Source of the DNA: MGBC120314 sp051877855
GTDB taxonomy: Bacteria; Bacillota; Clostridia; Lachnospirales; Lachnospiraceae
Reading direction: 5' to 3'
Length of the DNA: 64,000 nt
Assembly: GCA_051877855.1 (NCBI GenBank)
Contig: JBJEJH010000052.1
Span: 1 to 64,000 of the forward strand
In this document: in pieces, positions 1 to 7,244 of the stretch
How positions within the stretch are numbered: the first letter of the stretch is position 1
How the letters are laid out: each line of letters starts with the position of its first letter
Notes under the pieces: model-generated
Told to the model about the DNA's origin: nothing
What the model saw: the letters and a program-made list of their open reading frames with translations, nothing else
Databases searched by the model: none
Made by a program: the position numbers and the translations under genes

Positions 1-13
1 TTTCTCTACCCAT
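1..13 (-). CDS. start of a leftward gene cut by the window edge
   Basis: Only the first four codons are visible (Met-Gly-Arg-Glu). The call rests on an ATG at 11-13 preceded by AAGGAG nine bases upstream. Nothing can be said about the product. The ribosome binding site lies inside a 7-bp hairpin (22-39). Confidence 0.4.
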
Positions 14-21
14 AAGAGCAC

Positions 22-39
22 ACTCCTTTTTGAAGGAGT
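22..39 (-). promoter_or_regulatory. hairpin covering the ribosome binding site of the edge gene
   Basis: ACTCCTT (22-28) and AAGGAGT (33-39) are perfect inverted repeats with a 4-base loop. On the minus strand the 3' arm is the Shine-Dalgarno of the ATG at 13. Folding would hide it, so translation could be controlled; this is inference. It is not followed by a T-tract on the minus strand, so it is not a terminator. Confidence 0.4.
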
Positions 40-107
40 ATATCGCAGAAAAATTAGCACATCAACAGAGCGTATTACTGAAATTTTCATCTCGTAGAAA
101 TTGTGAT

Positions 108-500
108 TTATTTAACTCTATACCATTCCCCGGATGCAACATCTTTTTTCAGAGTCAACTCATATCCGCCATCCCCATGATACACATAGATTTCCGTATC
201 TTCCGGTTCCAGTTTCAGAGAAAACTCATTCTTTGCACCAATGGAACTATTAAATCCACCCCAGGCAGAGTAGAACTTCAAATAATGCGGTTTTACTCCG
301 CCACCTTCATCTTTATAACCTCTTACATATCCCATTGAAGACCCAACACCTACTTTAAAGGTGATTTCACTTCCATCTTCAGATACAACAAAATCATCTG
401 CGATATATGCACTTGTTTGGATGGAAAAGCCCGATACGATGATCTGAAAAATAACAATACATAAGACAATTAATATGATAATGCCCAATTTTTTCTTCAT
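108..500 (-). CDS. small membrane-anchored or secreted protein, unknown function
   Basis: A 130-residue protein that I do not recognise. It starts with Met-Lys-Lys-Lys and a hydrophobic stretch at about residues 5-24, a signal peptide or N-terminal anchor. The rest looks like a small beta-rich extracellular domain, Gly- and Tyr-rich around residues 50-110. The start at 500 is chosen because GGAGG sits eight bases upstream; a longer frame reaching 566 has no comparable site. It follows the membrane protein at 575-1504 by 74 bases on the same strand with no terminator between, so they are probably co-transcribed. Confidence 0.7.
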   Translation of the reverse strand: MKKKLGIIILIVLCIVIFQIIVSGFSIQTSAYIADDFVVSEDGSEITFKVGVGSSMGYVRGYKDEGGGVKPHYLKFYSAWGGFNSSIGAKNEFSLKLEPEDTEIYVYHGDGGYELTLKKDVASGEWYRVK

Positions 501-574
501 ATACAATTCCCTCCAGAAATACCAATTTGAATCCATACATTTTCTCGTACATGGGACCCTTATCACATCAAATC

Positions 575-1504
575 CTACCAGTCGCTATCCCAGTCCATTC
601 CGCCGGAATCCCAACTATCACCACTATCCCAATCATAGTCATAGTCAAAATCCGAATCCCAATCAGAATCGTCACTTGAGGATGCAAAATTTTCCTCATA
701 GTAATTACTGTCCTCAAATTCCGTAAAATACCAGGAATCCTCTGGTTCATCCCATTCGTAATCCTCCAGGTTCATCAGCAATTCTTCCGGCAACATATCC
801 CCGTCACCTATAAACCAATAATCACCACAGCTATCGTCATATCCATAATAATCCCCATGCGAGTGACAATAAATCCTGCCATCATATTTGTAATAGGTTG
901 TTGTATTATTGGAATAACTGAATACAAATATAATAATGGCAAAGGCACAATAAATTCCAACGATCTGTCCAATACTTTTAAGTTCAAAAGCAGTCCCATT
1001 AAATATAACCGACCAGACAACCAAAACAATCAGTGTAAGGAAGAAACTGCCAAAAAGTGCACTGACCAGATCCGGAAAAAGGGACAAAATCACAAACATA
1101 CATAAACACCCTAACATGATGCCGATGTTTTTAATCACCGTTTTTACCTTACGCATTGCCTCATCTTGATCTGTTTCAACGGAGGGTCTGTCATTTTTTC
1201 GAAGCAGACGTTTTTGATTGACGATCTCACTTTTTAACTTAAGGTATAATTCATTAACAGCGTATGCCTCATCCCAGCCACGATATCTTATCGCCCGCTC
1301 TCCGTTACCTTTATTCTTATAAACAACGAACTCACCCGTATCCCGGTCTTCATATATACCAAACGCCCTTGGTTCCCCGATGTCCTTACCAATAAAAAAT
1401 CTGGTCTCATTTTCCGGCGGCAGATTACGGCTCTTATACCACTCCTTCAATTCAGCAATTGTTTTTGGGGGTTGATTCCCGCAAGAATCACTCTTACTCT
1501 TCAT
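575..1504 (-). CDS. membrane protein with Asp/Ser/Trp-rich C-terminal tail
   Basis: A 309-residue protein not matched to a known family. Residues 1 to about 115 are charged and presumably cytoplasmic. About three hydrophobic segments follow, between roughly 120 and 200. A Tyr/Asp/His-rich stretch comes next, and the last 35 residues are almost only Asp, Ser, Trp, Tyr and Gly, repeating units such as DSDWDSD and GDSWDSG. Such an acidic aromatic tail could bind metal ions or cell-wall polymers, but this is a guess. The ribosome binding site is weak (AGGA close to the ATG). A good promoter lies at 1597-1625 and the 130-residue secreted protein follows. Confidence 0.7.
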   Translation of the reverse strand: MKSKSDSCGNQPPKTIAELKEWYKSRNLPPENETRFFIGKDIGEPRAFGIYEDRDTGEFVVYKNKGNGERAIRYRGWDEAYAVNELYLKLKSEIVNQKRLLRKNDRPSVETDQDEAMRKVKTVIKNIGIMLGCLCMFVILSLFPDLVSALFGSFFLTLIVLVVWSVIFNGTAFELKSIGQIVGIYCAFAIIIFVFSYSNNTTTYYKYDGRIYCHSHGDYYGYDDSCGDYWFIGDGDMLPEELLMNLEDYEWDEPEDSWYFTEFEDSNYYEENFASSSDDSDWDSDFDYDYDWDSGDSWDSGGMDWDSDW

Positions 1505-1596
1505 AAATCCTATCTTTATCCTCGTAATTCTATTAAATCTTTTTAAAAAATGCCAATGTCATCCTTTATTTCTATAGATCCGAATTTCCTTCCTAG

Positions 1597-1625
1597 ATTA
1601 TACCATACCACCATTCCTTTTCCAA
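1597..1625 (-). promoter_or_regulatory. sigma-A promoter for the Asp/Trp-tail protein gene
   Basis: On the minus strand, TTGGAA (1620-1625), a 17-base spacer and TATAAT (1597-1602), with a TGG extension directly before the -10. Transcription would start near 1590, leaving a leader of about 85 bases. Confidence 0.6.
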
Positions 1626-1651
1626 TAAAAAAGCACCCACGACGTGAGTGC
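1626..1651 (-). terminator. intrinsic terminator after the nitroreductase remnant
   Basis: On the minus strand, stem GCACTCAC/GTGGGTGC with a three-base loop (1633-1651) followed by six T residues. It lies about 40 bases past the stop of the nitroreductase remnant and would close the leftward envelope operon. Confidence 0.75.
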
Positions 1652-1690
1652 AATTCTATTATATCTCTCGATTTCTTTATTCTTTTTCCA

Positions 1691-2209
1691 TCAATCCACC
1701 TTGTGTCCGGAAACCGCTTCAAAATGATATTTTACAATTCCAAGATCAATTTTAGAATAAAATCCTCCGGTGGCAACAGCTTCTACTCGATCTCCATTTA
1801 AGATAAATTTGAACTTCTGCTGATTCATTGCCGTCGGAGCCAGCATGACCGCCTCCATTCCTTTTTCAAACCATTCCGGCACTCCATCCGTCTGATTACA
1901 TACCTCAGACAACGGCTTACTCTTATGTTCCACACCCTGATTCGCACCATATCCCAAAGAAAGGATAATAGCTAATTTTTCACCATAATAACCGGCTTTT
2001 TCATCCAAATCCTTGTTCTTCTTCCCTACAATAGCAATATAATTCGTACAACCGGAAAACTTTCCATAATGCGCCATCATAGAATCAAAACATTTCGGCT
2101 CATCATAAATCACCTGGATGTTCATATCCCCTTCCTCATTACACGCTTTCGCCAATTCGTAAAGAAAATCGAGACGAATGAACTTTCTTCGGCAAATTTT
2201 ATTATTCAT
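1691..2209 (-). pseudogene. nitroreductase-family remnant, N-terminally and internally truncated
   Basis: The 172-residue frame resembles FMN-dependent nitroreductases of a clostridial type, with recognisable MAHYGKFSG, YYGEKL, LGYGANQG and LAPTAMNQQKF segments. Two expected parts are missing. The N-terminal Arg-rich FMN-binding motif (RHSVR-like) is absent, and the roughly 35-40 residues normally between YYGEKL and LGYGANQG are gone, so the frame runs straight from one to the other. The frame stays open, so this is an in-frame deletion derivative. It overlaps the end of the C39-like pseudogene by eight bases. Enzyme activity is unlikely; the family assignment is from memory of conserved motifs. 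Confidence 0.65.
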
Positions 2210-2894
2210 TTGGATAACAGTTTATTACCTCATATACATAATACCCTTTATCATCATTAAAATACTCCTGCAGGGTTGAATACCGACCTGCAGGGTCATT
2301 TATATAAATTGTATCCTGGTTATATCCATATGCTACTACAAAATGTGTATCCTCAGCACCTCTAAGTCCAATAATGGCAGGTCTGGCAGCATTAATCAAT
2401 CCGATTATTTCAGATATGTATTCATCCGATGTTTTTCCTTCAATGACTGCACAGCTCACATTATAATGTTCTCCTGCATGATTCCAGTCAACCCCATCGG
2501 GATAGTTTCCCATAGTTTGAAGCACCGTCAATGGCGTATGTGATGCTCCTTTATAATACTTCATCACCATTGCAAAACTGGTCACTTCACTTCCGGCATA
2601 CTGCATTGTGGAATCACCCAGAGGTTCATCTTTCCATCTGGAATCCATCTGCGTATAAAGGCTTACATTCAAATAACTTGATCCGCCTTTTATTCCTGCG
2701 TTGTTACCCGGTTCAATAAGCTTCTCTACATCTTCATCATTCATTTTCTGAAGTGTATAGTCATCACTAATTTCAGCAGAAGTTTCGTCAATATCAGAAC
2801 TGCCCTCATCCATGTTAACAGCACTGACACCACAACCACACATACATGCAAGCAATGCAATGATGTATATACCTGTCCAAATATATTTCTACAT
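2202..2894 (-). pseudogene. C39-peptidase-like lipoprotein with stop at codon 2 and lost catalytic Cys
   Basis: The reading starts at ATG 2892-2894, correctly spaced behind a GGTGGAG site, but codon 2 is TAG. Past the stop the frame gives KYIWTGIYIIALLAC, a typical lipoprotein signal with an LLAC lipobox, and then continues open to 2202. A TTG at 2855 could serve as an alternative start but would remove most of the signal. The mature part resembles C39-type cysteine peptidase domains (C39_2), with the His in DTHFVVAYGY and the Asp in INDPAG. Where the catalytic GCGVTS motif is expected it reads GSEVTS, so the Cys is replaced by Ser. It sits in the operon headed by the M23 gene. Confidence 0.7.
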
Positions 2895-2946
2895 TATTCT
2901 CCACCCCATTCTTCCATTTTTTTTCTTATAGCTATTTGCAAATACC

Positions 2947-3342
2947 TTAATTCACAACAGTTACATGACCATGTTGCACATCGCCATATATATCAACTGA
3001 AAAATATATGTAAAAAGAGTATACTACATTACCTGTACTATCAACTATATCAAAATATTGTCTTGAAACTGATTCCACTGTATCTTGATATCCAGGCACA
3101 TTCTCACCCTCCACAGCATAATACTCGGCACTTATTTGCCCTGCATTAGTTGAATCTATAGTAGTACATGACCAGTTCCCATCTGAATATTCAAAACTGC
3201 AATTAACTTTTATTAAAGCATAATTATCTGTACAAAATAATATTGTTTCTGTAAAAGTATAAGGTCTTTCATATGCATATACATGTATATTAAACAGCAA
3301 AATACTTATCATAAGAGTTATAAAACATAATACCTTTTTCAA
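2947..3342 (-). CDS. small secreted protein, unknown function
   Basis: A 131-residue protein with a clear signal peptide (residues 1 to about 23, ending near VYA). The mature part is about 108 residues, beta-rich by eye, with three Cys and many aromatic residues. No family recognised. It starts with TTG, chosen because GAGAGG lies eight bases upstream and KK plus a hydrophobic run follow at once. The site overlaps the stop of the lipoprotein gene five bases upstream, so translation is probably coupled. Confidence 0.65.
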   Translation of the reverse strand: MKKVLCFITLMISILLFNIHVYAYERPYTFTETILFCTDNYALIKVNCSFEYSDGNWSCTTIDSTNAGQISAEYYAVEGENVPGYQDTVESVSRQYFDIVDSTGNVVYSFYIYFSVDIYGDVQHGHVTVVN

Positions 3343-3347
3343 TATGA

Positions 3348-4304
3348 TTACCTCTCAAATAATTTATCAATTTGTTCATAATTTCTAGAAAAGATAGTCT
3401 GTTGTTCCACGTCTGTAAATATAGAATCTGTCATTTCCAGAAATTCCTTATATCCAATATTAAAATCAGTAACAAAATTTACAATATTAAATTGTGATAA
3501 TGAACGCTCCGGCGATACATTTTCATTCACAAATAAACTTACATATTTCTCATAATCTTCATCTGATACAAATTTATGAACGGAATCCGGTATGCCATAC
3601 AATTCAAGATGATCTATGAACTTTATAATTGATTTATAGTTTTCTAAATCAACGTTAAGATTTTGCTGTTTCATCTGATATGCAACCTGCAAAGAAGGAG
3701 CAATCAAAAATTCATCATCCCACTTAGACAAACATTCTAATAAAATAGATTCCGTAATTCCGACATCAATATAATCTGACCATGTATGAGTCGCAAACCA
3801 TTCCGGCGAATAAATTTGTTTATTAATCACAACTGCATACGGATTGACAAATGCTTCATCTATTTTATCTTGTTCATTTGAGAAAAACGCATCTATTTGC
3901 TCCTTAGAATACGTTATACCTAATACCTTGTCGACAGTTTCCCTGTCTAAATGAAAGAATTCAATAAAATCAGCCTGTAAACAAATATCCCAGCTTTTTT
4001 TTCCCTCAGAAAAACTATCGACCCATTTTTGATATTCTTCATCGGAAACTAAATTGCATAATGCAGTATCCATGCCATAGTATAATAATTCATATTTTCC
4101 GCCAAAATCACTCATATTAGCGCCACCAATATTCTCTTCATAATTGAAAATCGAATAGGCTTCTTCAACTTTAACGACCTCCGGCATCTCAGACATATTT
4201 ATTGAATGCTCGGTTTCCTTATATCCTGTAGATGCAACACTCTTATCTGCACACCCTGATAATATCATCACACAACTTACAATAAAAAATATCTTTTTAT
4301 TCAT
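3348..4304 (-). CDS. lipoprotein of unknown function
   Basis: A 318-residue protein with a lipoprotein signal: short basic start, hydrophobic run and lipobox LSGC, giving Cys18 as the lipidated residue. The mature part is acidic and mostly helical in appearance, with a repeated pattern around SDEEYQKWVDSFSEG (about residue 100) and SDEDYEKYVSLFVNE (about residue 240). This suggests two copies of one domain, a reading made by eye. Not recognised otherwise. A good GGAGG site lies upstream. It follows the M23 gene by 17 bases, so it may assist or localise that peptidase on the cell surface. Confidence 0.7.
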   Translation of the reverse strand: MNKKIFFIVSCVMILSGCADKSVASTGYKETEHSINMSEMPEVVKVEEAYSIFNYEENIGGANMSDFGGKYELLYYGMDTALCNLVSDEEYQKWVDSFSEGKKSWDICLQADFIEFFHLDRETVDKVLGITYSKEQIDAFFSNEQDKIDEAFVNPYAVVINKQIYSPEWFATHTWSDYIDVGITESILLECLSKWDDEFLIAPSLQVAYQMKQQNLNVDLENYKSIIKFIDHLELYGIPDSVHKFVSDEDYEKYVSLFVNENVSPERSLSQFNIVNFVTDFNIGYKEFLEMTDSIFTDVEQQTIFSRNYEQIDKLFER

Positions 4305-4321
4305 ATCCTATCTCCTCCCTC

Positions 4322-4993
4322 TTAAAACTCAAAACTAACATTAGAAAAAAATCTTAATGGATTTACAGTTTGATTTAGTGAAGGAACATCACTATTATAC
4401 GGATTCATATCAATATGTAAATGAGGGCCCGTGGAGCCACCAGTAGTGCCGACATATCCAACGGTATCTCCCTGAGATATTGCCTCACCAGCCACCCATG
4501 TTGGCGAATTTTTCATATGCAAATATCTGACTTTTATATTTTGATTTGTTCCTGAATACACTGCATTAAGCTGTACCACCACATAATTTCCGGCTCCCCC
4601 ATTATCATTGGTAACATTACCGGCTGAATCATATACAACTTTTTTTGACACAGTCACCGTACCACCATATATCTGATTTATAGATGCTCCATCAATAGGA
4701 TAATATGCTGAATTGCTAATAATATCAATACCTTTATGATCCTCTCGGCCTGCCACTTTATAACCCGATGATATTTTAATATGATGACTTGTATCTGAAA
4801 ATACATAGATACAATTTAATTCGTTAAAATCATCCACGGTTCTAATTCTTGCAGTTATCTGATTTTCAGATTCTATTTGCACATTTAACCTATTGATTTC
4901 GTTCATATTAATTTCTTCTGCAATAGTAGATTTTGTTAGCCCTAATATCAAAAACTCAAACATTATCCCAAACACAATTGTTTTATACTTCAT
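4322..4993 (-). CDS. secreted M23 (LytM-type) metallopeptidase
   Basis: A 223-residue protein with an N-terminal signal sequence and a C-terminal M23 domain from about residue 75. Zinc-binding elements are present: HKGIDI (H-x3-D) near residue 90, YLHMKN as the usual central His region, and HLHID near residue 200. Family members cut peptide cross-links in peptidoglycan or related peptides. The start at 4993 is preferred to one five codons earlier because GGGAGG lies eight bases upstream. It is the first gene of the leftward envelope operon, and a BlaI-type operator lies about 225 bases upstream. Confidence 0.85.
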   Translation of the reverse strand: MKYKTIVFGIMFEFLILGLTKSTIAEEINMNEINRLNVQIESENQITARIRTVDDFNELNCIYVFSDTSHHIKISSGYKVAGREDHKGIDIISNSAYYPIDGASINQIYGGTVTVSKKVVYDSAGNVTNDNGGAGNYVVVQLNAVYSGTNQNIKVRYLHMKNSPTWVAGEAISQGDTVGYVGTTGGSTGPHLHIDMNPYNSDVPSLNQTVNPLRFFSNVSFEF

Positions 4994-5147
4994 ATTAAAT
5001 CCTCCCATTCTCTAAAGTACATATTTTCTCTCATCAAATACAATTTCTATATCTCCCATATCCTTATAACAACATTAGATAGCTGTCAAAATGCTGAATC
5101 AAAACTGTAAACATTCCTGTTTTATAACTATTTCATCTGCTTTTTAT

Positions 5148-5201
5148 TTATTCAAATTCACATCTCCCCTTCATCACGTCAATTGCTGATACATTTCCCA
5201 T
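5148..5201 (-). CDS. possible 17-residue peptide in the M23 operon leader
   Basis: An ATG at 5199-5201 is preceded by AAGGTGG and opens a 17-codon frame ending in TAA at 5148. It lies directly downstream of the BlaI-type operator and upstream of the M23 gene. It could be a leader peptide or chance; the Shine-Dalgarno is close to the ATG. The 308 bases between the M23 start and the M56 stop otherwise hold the operator and a small hairpin. Confidence 0.2.
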   Translation of the reverse strand: MGNVSAIDVMKGRCEFE

Positions 5202-5217
5202 CACCACCTTTTAATTA

Positions 5218-5235
5218 AAACTACGTTTGTAGTTT
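5218..5235. promoter_or_regulatory. BlaI-type operator upstream of the envelope operon
   Basis: AAACTAC-GTTT-GTAGTTT is a perfect 7-bp inverted repeat with a 4-base spacer. The same consensus overlaps the promoter of the blaI-like gene at 7103-7118. BlaI/MecI regulators bind operators of the TACA/TGTA dyad type, so this site probably places the M23 operon under the neighbouring regulator. The exact promoter is not clear. Confidence 0.6.
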
Positions 5236-5252
5236 GTTTTCTTTATATTTAA

Positions 5253-5268
5253 AGGGATAAAAATCCCT
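5253..5268 (-). terminator. weak hairpin after the M56 gene
   Basis: AGGGAT-AAAA-ATCCCT forms a 6-bp stem 34 bases past the M56 stop. On the minus strand it is followed by TTTAAATAT, a poor T-tract, so termination would be partial. Confidence 0.35.
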
Positions 5269-5301
5269 CTAAATTATTCCACAATAAATACATGCTATCT
5301 T

Positions 5302-6687
5302 CTAATTAAAATATGTAGCATTTCCTTCCACTTCCATCGTCTTACTACTAACGTTTTCCACATAAACTGTATATCTTCCTTGCGTCGATATAGTAAAACT
5401 GCGAGTTAAATTGCCGTTTCCTTCATAATAAGTTAGTTCTTCAGTAGCTTCATTCTTAATTCCAATCCGGTATGTTACACTGCTATCCTTACAGTTCGCC
5501 CCTATCGATATACTGTCTCCTTCAAACATGTACCGATATCCATACAGTACTCTTGTAGACGGATGAATTGTACAATCTAAGGTAACAATTGATGAATATG
5601 CTTCGATATCCGATGTCAAATCAATTTCAGTCACGCTGTCATCCGCCATGGCATACTGTAAGACGGATGGATCGGCATAATCAATGGGTTCCACCCTAAC
5701 CGCATGCTCCGTAGAATGAATCCATTGATCCTGCAGGTCTGCCGCTTTAACTGATACAATCCCCGCAGGCAGGATTGCTGCCACAGTAAGTGCAAAACAA
5801 CTGCACAATGTTACAATTTTCCTGCCTTTCTTAATTTCTTTTGATTTTAACATAATTTTTATCCTCCAATATATTTTATTCTTGGACTCACACAGGGCAG
5901 TCATGGATTCCTTCATCATTGGATTGTCATCCAGACCGGCAAGAAACGCCCCATACTCCTGCCGGGTAAAAAACGGATTGCCCACTCCTGATTTGCAGTC
6001 ACACACGACTTCTTCCAAAAATACCAACCGGTTCCAAACCAGATACGCAACCGGATTAAACCAGTGCATCCATGTGATAACCAGTCCGACCTTCTTCCAC
6101 AAAAGATCCCGGCTCTTTATATGATTCATTTCATGTTCCAGAACAATCCGCATCTGCTTATCGTCATAATCACAAAATGGCAGGATAATTTTCGGATGAG
6201 AAATTCCGATGCTGATTGGTGAAATCAGCATATCATTCTGTAAAAGTTCCACGTCAGGTACTGAGAATCTTTCCTTATACTCTCCAAAAATCTTAAGCCA
6301 CTCTGGGTTGATTACCTCAACATTTCCCTTTAACATATTGCGTAATTTAAAGCTCCTGTATACCATCCGGATAACCTGTACCAGACACCCTATCGCCCAT
6401 ACAGTAAAAAATACATAAAACCATCGCCTTACTACCGGCGTGGCGCCTATCCAGAATTCTCCAATCAGGAGCCATCTTCCCTTGGAATATCTCACTCTCA
6501 TGCAAACGAGAGCAGCATAGACCAATGGAAAACAGAATAAAAGCATTACTGCTTTTATTAAGTTCAACATCTGAAACGGATTCTGCTTTTTGGAAATTTT
6601 CCAGTAAATTTCTGCTATGACAAATCCAAAAATACCTGTGACACTCAATGTTCCTATGCAGAAAATGATGCGCCTAATCTCTTCCAT
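5302..6687 (-). CDS. BlaR1/MecR1-type M56 membrane metallopeptidase
   Basis: A 461-residue membrane protein. The N-terminal half has about three to four membrane segments and the zinc motif HEMNH near residue 185, in the M56 context LEHEMNHIKSRDLLWKKVG. A further membrane segment near 290-312 leads to a C-terminal ectodomain of about 150 residues. Known BlaR1 proteins carry a penicillin-binding sensor of about 250 residues with SxxK; here the ectodomain is shorter, beta-rich and has no SxxK, so it probably senses something other than beta-lactams. Sensing would activate the peptidase and inactivate the BlaI-like repressor. The gene overlaps the repressor gene by 14 bases. Confidence 0.85.
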   Translation of the reverse strand: MEEIRRIIFCIGTLSVTGIFGFVIAEIYWKISKKQNPFQMLNLIKAVMLLFCFPLVYAALVCMRVRYSKGRWLLIGEFWIGATPVVRRWFYVFFTVWAIGCLVQVIRMVYRSFKLRNMLKGNVEVINPEWLKIFGEYKERFSVPDVELLQNDMLISPISIGISHPKIILPFCDYDDKQMRIVLEHEMNHIKSRDLLWKKVGLVITWMHWFNPVAYLVWNRLVFLEEVVCDCKSGVGNPFFTRQEYGAFLAGLDDNPMMKESMTALCESKNKIYWRIKIMLKSKEIKKGRKIVTLCSCFALTVAAILPAGIVSVKAADLQDQWIHSTEHAVRVEPIDYADPSVLQYAMADDSVTEIDLTSDIEAYSSIVTLDCTIHPSTRVLYGYRYMFEGDSISIGANCKDSSVTYRIGIKNEATEELTYYEGNGNLTRSFTISTQGRYTVYVENVSSKTMEVEGNATYFN

Positions 6688-7084
6688 CCAGTAATCTCCT
6701 TATGCTCTCTTTTTCGTCCTCCGTCAGTTTTCTTTCTTCCGAAAAGGCTGACAGTAATGCCTCTATCCTTCCTCCGCTCCAGGAATCCACACATTTCACA
6801 ATCTCACGTTTTCCATATTCATTCTCTGTAAGAGTCGGATAATAATAGAACTGACGGCCTTTCCGTTCCATGGTAAGATAGCCCTTTCTGACAAGCCGTG
6901 CAAGGAATGTGGATACCGTCTGGGTTTTCCAGTCCCTTCCAAACTTACGGTTTACCTGCTCCGTAACTTCCCTGAGCGACAAAACCTCTGCACTTTCCCA
7001 GATAGTCTTCATCACCAGAACTTCACAATCGGTCATCCCCTGTTCTTCTATTTTTTCTTTATTTCCTTCCGTCTGTCTTTTCAT
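6674..7084 (-). CDS. BlaI/MecI-family winged-helix repressor
   Basis: A 136-residue protein with the family's N-terminal winged helix: DCEVLVMKTIWE, then SLREVTEQVNRKFGRDWKTQTVSTFLARLVRKGYL. A dimerisation tail follows, ending EDEKESIRRLLD. Such repressors bind dyads as dimers and are removed by proteolysis after the partner M56 protein signals. The start at 7084 has GGAG five bases upstream; an in-frame TTG at 7099 is less likely. The operator at 7103-7118 touches the -10 of its own promoter, so autorepression is expected, and a second site lies before the M23 operon. Confidence 0.9.
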   Translation of the reverse strand: MKRQTEGNKEKIEEQGMTDCEVLVMKTIWESAEVLSLREVTEQVNRKFGRDWKTQTVSTFLARLVRKGYLTMERKGRQFYYYPTLTENEYGKREIVKCVDSWSGGRIEALLSAFSEERKLTEDEKESIRRLLDGRD

Positions 7085-7102
7085 GGGCACTCCAATCAAT
7101 TA

Positions 7103-7118
7103 AATTACTTTTGTAGTT
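7103..7118. promoter_or_regulatory. BlaI-type operator on the regulator promoter
   Basis: AATTAC-TTTT-GTAGTT, a dyad with one mismatch and the same spacing as the site at 5218-5235. It lies directly downstream of the -10 of the blaI-like promoter, where bound repressor would block transcription. Confidence 0.6.
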
Positions 7119-7147
7119 ATATTATCATATAGCAATGAATTATGCAA
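7119..7147 (-). promoter_or_regulatory. promoter of the BlaI/M56 operon
   Basis: On the minus strand, TTGCAT (7142-7147), a 17-base spacer and TAATAT (7119-7124). The operator begins at once after the -10. Confidence 0.65.
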
Positions 7148-7186
7148 GTTTATTTAGTCTCCCTGCTGCACTCCCTGCTGCACACA

Positions 7187-7220
7187 GAACAAACGCCCTG
7201 CATTACCAGGGCGTTTGTTC
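7187..7220 (-). terminator. strong hairpin after the XRE regulator gene
   Basis: GAACAAACGCCCTG and its exact complement form a 14-bp stem with a 6-base loop, 25 bases past the XRE stop. There is no long T-tract on either side, so it may protect or end the transcript only partly. A related hairpin with the same GTAATG loop follows pyk. Confidence 0.5.
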
Positions 7221-7244
7221 TTGTAATGTATTTCTGAAATTTTT

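Noticed and set aside
5062..5090. TTGACA with TATAAG upstream of the M23 gene
   Set aside because: The spacer is only 15 bases, so it was not listed as a promoter, although it could give basal transcription.
7159..7182. 12-bp tandem repeat CTCCCTGCTGCA, two copies
   Set aside because: Short, between genes and with no link to any feature; probably slippage.
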